Below, piece after piece: positions 61,362 through 64,000 of a DNA stretch of 64,000 nt. The DNA is from Blastomonas sp. (GTDB lineage Bacteria; Pseudomonadota; Alphaproteobacteria; Sphingomonadales; Sphingomonadaceae), in assembly GCF_030373265.1 (NCBI RefSeq), contig NZ_JAUCZC010000011.1, positions 1-64,000 on the forward strand, in the 5' to 3' direction. A program made the position numbers and the translations under genes. A model generated the notes under the pieces. It saw only the letters and a program-made list of their open reading frames with translations, ran no database searches and was not told the origin of the DNA. How positions within the stretch are numbered: the first letter of the stretch is position 1; every line of letters begins with the position of its first letter.

Positions 61362-63101
61362 TCAGCCCATCCGGGTGATCATATAATCGTAGGCCTCATC
61401 GGCGGGAACGGGGCGCGAATAGAAATAGCCTTGACCGAACGAGCAGCCCAAAGCCGCCAGCGTCTGCGCGATTTCCAGCGTCTCGATGCCTTCGGCGGTG
61501 GTTTCCATTCCCAGCGCGCTCGCCAGCGACAGAATGGCGCGGACGATCGCGACCTTGTCGCGCTCCTTGAGCATATGCGTGACGAAGCTGCGGTCGATCT
61601 TGAGCACGTCGATCGGCAGTTGCTGCAGATAGGCGAGGTTGGAATAACCGGTCCCGAAATCGTCCATCGCCAGCGAGACGTTGAGCGCGCGCAGCGCGCT
61701 CATCACCTTGGCAGCGCGGGCAGGATCGCTGACGACGACCGATTCGGTCAGCTCGAGGCACAGCCGCTCGGGGCGGGTCTTGTTGGCGCGCAAGATGCTG
61801 GCCACCATGTTGGGAATATCGTCGCGCGCGAACTGGGCGGCGGACACGTTGACGCTGACCTTGATCGGCAGCACCTCGCCGGCCCGCGCGTCCCATTCGT
61901 TGAGCACCTTGCACGCCCGGTCGAGCGCCCAGCGACCCAGCGGCACAATCAGCCCGCATTCCTCGGCCACGGGAATGAACTCGACCGGCGAGATCATGCC
62001 GTAATCGGGGTCCTTCCAGCGGGCGAGCGCCTCGAACCCGGTGACGAAGCCGTTGCTCATGTCGATCAGCGGCTGGAAATACAGCTCGAGCCGATCGAGC
62101 TCGATCGCCTTGCGCAGTTCGGTCTCCAGCGTGAAGCGGCGGCGCGCTTTGTCGAGCTCCTCGGGAGTGTAGATTTCCGCCTGACGCGTTCGCTTGGCGC
62201 GCTTGAGCGCGATCTGCGACTGGCGGATGTAGTTGGCGCAATCGCTCAGACCCGGCTTGCTGAGCGCAATACCGATCGCGCCGTCGATCTGGATTTCCAG
62301 ATCGGACAATCGATAGGGATTGACGAAGATGTCGCGGATACGGGTGATGATCCGCGACAGCTCGCGCTCGTTGGTCCCGCGCAGCGGCACGAACACCGCA
62401 AATTCGTCGCCGCCGATCCGCGCGATGACATCCGTCTTGCGCACCCGCCCCATCAGGCGGCGCGCCACGGTGATGATCAGCTCGTCGCCCACCACGCCGC
62501 CGGCGCATTCGTTGATCTGGCTGAACCGGGCGATATCGAGCGTGATGATGGCAAACCCGGGCGCGGCCGGCCGCCCATCCGTGCCCTGCTCCGCCAGGCG
62601 CGTCTCGACGATGTCTTCAAAGCCGGCACGGTTGGGAAGCCCGGTCAGGCTGTCGCGCATCGTTTCGCGGCGAAAGCTGTCATGGGTTTCGATCTCGCTG
62701 GTGCGATCGATCAGGCTGACAAGGAAATGCGGCCATTCAAGACCCGCCAACTCGATCCGCGCGGCGGTGACATCATAGCGCCGGGTCTTGACTGGATCGA
62801 CCGAGGTCCACGGGCGGCGGGCTTTGCCGCTGTCATTGCGGCTGGCCACCGAAATCAGCTCGGCCAAGAGCTTGCGATCCAGTTCGCAAGCGTCCCCCGG
62901 CATCAACTGGCGCTCGATAAAGGCAGGGTTGGCCAGCACGACCAGAGGCACCTCATCCGCGCGAGTCACCACCGCTGCGGGGATGGGTAGCGGATCGAGC
63001 ACGGCCGCAAAGCCAGGGTGTTGGCCAGACGCACCGCCCGATCGGGTGGGATCGGGCACCGACGAAGCGCGGACTTTGGGAGGCGGGGTGGGACTGGCCA
63101 T
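61362..63101 (-). CDS. GGDEF-EAL cyclic-di-GMP enzyme
   Basis: A 579-residue soluble protein. Residues about 30-135 look like a PAS-type sensor. A diguanylate cyclase domain with intact GGDEF (230-234) and an EAL phosphodiesterase domain follow. The EAL part has EAL at 357-359, ELTES, DDFGTGYSNLAYL, KIDRSFV and AEGIET, and so looks active. Both activities may be present; EAL-dominant behaviour is common in such hybrids. No membrane segment is seen. The gene is convergent with cca and lies downstream of parC on the same strand. Confidence 0.93.
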   Translation of the reverse strand: MASPTPPPKVRASSVPDPTRSGGASGQHPGFAAVLDPLPIPAAVVTRADEVPLVVLANPAFIERQLMPGDACELDRKLLAELISVASRNDSGKARRPWTSVDPVKTRRYDVTAARIELAGLEWPHFLVSLIDRTSEIETHDSFRRETMRDSLTGLPNRAGFEDIVETRLAEQGTDGRPAAPGFAIITLDIARFSQINECAGGVVGDELIITVARRLMGRVRKTDVIARIGGDEFAVFVPLRGTNERELSRIITRIRDIFVNPYRLSDLEIQIDGAIGIALSKPGLSDCANYIRQSQIALKRAKRTRQAEIYTPEELDKARRRFTLETELRKAIELDRLELYFQPLIDMSNGFVTGFEALARWKDPDYGMISPVEFIPVAEECGLIVPLGRWALDRACKVLNEWDARAGEVLPIKVSVNVSAAQFARDDIPNMVASILRANKTRPERLCLELTESVVVSDPARAAKVMSALRALNVSLAMDDFGTGYSNLAYLQQLPIDVLKIDRSFVTHMLKERDKVAIVRAILSLASALGMETTAEGIETLEIAQTLAALGCSFGQGYFYSRPVPADEAYDYMITRMG

Positions 63102-63179
63102 ATCCCCCGGGCGTAGCCGTGAAAATGTAAAATTAACTTAAACGTCTACAAAAAACCGTCAGAATTCTTTGGGATTTTT

Positions 63180-64000
63180 CTAGCCATCGAACCGGTTGTT
63201 GCGCGGGAAGCCGTTGGGCGGCAGCCGCCCCGCCGCGCCGCGCGCAACGCGCCACAGTCCCATGTCCTTTTCGGTGCGCGTGCGGCCACTGTCGCCACCC
63301 ATCGTCCAGCTGAGGCCCTCTTCGAGACGGAAGGTCGTGGCATCGGAGAGTGAACCGTCGCGGTAGCGCTGAAGCTGCACCCCCTGCCCGCGCGCCATGA
63401 CCGGCAGTTCGCTGATCGGGAACACGACCAGCTTGCGGTTCTCGCCCACCACCGCGACATGGTCGCAACTGGCGGGCACGATGCGGATCACGCTCAGCCG
63501 GACGCCTGCCTTCAGGTTGACCACCTGCCGCCCCTTGCGGGTCTCGGCGATAAGCTCGGCCATTTCGGCCAGGAAACCGCGGCCGTTGGAGGCGGCTAGC
63601 AGAAGCTTGCCCGTCGGATCATAAGGCATCACCGCGATGATCTGCGCCTCGTTTTCCATGTCGAGCATGTTGCGCACCGGCTCGCCAAAACCGCGCGCGC
63701 CGGGCAGATTCTGCGCGCCCAAGGTGTAGAAGCGGCCATTGTCGAGCGCGATCAGCAATTTGTCGGTCGATTGGGAATGGAAGGCGAAAGCCGGGCCATC
63801 GCCTTCCTTGAACTTGGTGATCTCGGGCACAGCCAGGTCGGCATGGCCCTTCATCGCCTTGATCCAGCCGCGCCGCGACAGGATCACCGTCACCGGCTCG
63901 CGCTCGATCATCGCCTCGAGCGGGATTTCGCGCGCAGGCGCCGCTTCGCGCAGATCGGTGCGACGGCGACCCAACACGGTGTTTTCGGAGTACAGCGCGC
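63180..64000 (-). CDS. parC: DNA topoisomerase IV subunit A, C-terminal part
   Basis: The minus-strand frame is open to the right edge and gives the last 273 or so residues. The segment holds repeated beta-pinwheel (GyrA-box-like) blades: VTVILSRRGWIKAMKG, FYTLGAQNLPG, LLLAASNGRGFLAE, and KLVVFPISELPVMARGQG, as in ParC rather than GyrA. Topoisomerase IV decatenates daughter chromosomes. The N-terminal catalytic part lies outside the window. Confidence 0.92.
   Translation of the reverse strand, partial: ALYSENTVLGRRRTDLREAAPAREIPLEAMIEREPVTVILSRRGWIKAMKGHADLAVPEITKFKEGDGPAFAFHSQSTDKLLIALDNGRFYTLGAQNLPGARGFGEPVRNMLDMENEAQIIAVMPYDPTGKLLLAASNGRGFLAEMAELIAETRKGRQVVNLKAGVRLSVIRIVPASCDHVAVVGENRKLVVFPISELPVMARGQGVQLQRYRDGSLSDATTFRLEEGLSWTMGGDSGRTRTEKDMGLWRVARGAAGRLPPNGFPRNNRFDG

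Overview
The window is GC-rich and densely coded, from an alphaproteobacterium, most probably a member of the Sphingomonadales. Three things support this. A serine palmitoyltransferase gene sits beside its own acyl carrier protein gene (sphingolipid synthesis). The tol-pal, carD-fdxA-S4-helicase and DUF1285-NUDIX-CCA gene orders are alphaproteobacterial. Full-length malonyl-CoA reductase and propionyl-CoA synthase genes are present, and their characterised proteobacterial homologues come from Erythrobacter and Porphyrobacter. The genus cannot be fixed from the sequence alone. I see no rRNA, CRISPR array, transposase, integrase or phage gene.

Layout. 1-4.4 kb: the tail of ybgC, then tolQRAB-pal, ending in a terminator. 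4.4-18.3 kb: mostly single or paired housekeeping genes. These are a CPBP protease, a gene-free stretch with paired DnaA boxes, argG with a DUF3429 gene, a GDT1/UPF0016 manganese exporter under a yybP-ykoY (Mn2+) riboswitch, a class III adenylate cyclase, an acyl-CoA dehydrogenase, two unknown envelope-type genes, a GST/GFA pair, and SCO, YcgN and a zinc peptidase. 18.4-29.5 kb: a ParDE toxin-antitoxin pair, then pcs and mcr, and a beta-lactamase-fold lipoprotein. pcs and mcr encode the two giant multifunctional enzymes of the first half of the 3-hydroxypropionate bicycle. 29.6-40.8 kb: nadB with an ABC ATPase, carD, fdxA, an S4 RNA-binding protein, a Suv3-like helicase, an M23 peptidase, murA and clpS. 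41-50.3 kb: obg, proB, a sphingolipid-type locus (a CerR-like oxidoreductase, an ACP and Spt) interrupted by an antisense Pycsar-effector-family gene, and putA. 50.3-64 kb: a PadR regulator with a Gly/Arg-rich head, rarA, a BrnT toxin with an antitoxin fused to DUF1508, a serine hydrolase, tRNA-Thr(TGT), a TonB-like protein, a Cu/Zn superoxide dismutase, small metabolic genes, a GGDEF-EAL protein and the 3' end of parC.

How the genes work together. Mcr would reduce malonyl-CoA to 3-hydroxypropionate, and Pcs would turn that into propionyl-CoA. The two therefore form a complete NADPH-consuming route from malonyl-CoA to propionyl-CoA encoded in one probable operon. ACP, Spt and the SDR would make and reduce the sphingoid or ceramide precursor. 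The Tol-Pal genes maintain the outer membrane during division. The rest is housekeeping with scattered regulatory and toxin-antitoxin modules. Two families of intergenic dyad repeats occur in two copies each.

The most notable items are the adjacent pcs-mcr pair with a dyad upstream, the manganese riboswitch, the BrnT/BrnA-DUF1508 module, the orphan Pycsar-type effector inside the sphingolipid locus, and the 0.85-kb gene-free stretch with a perfect DnaA-box palindrome.
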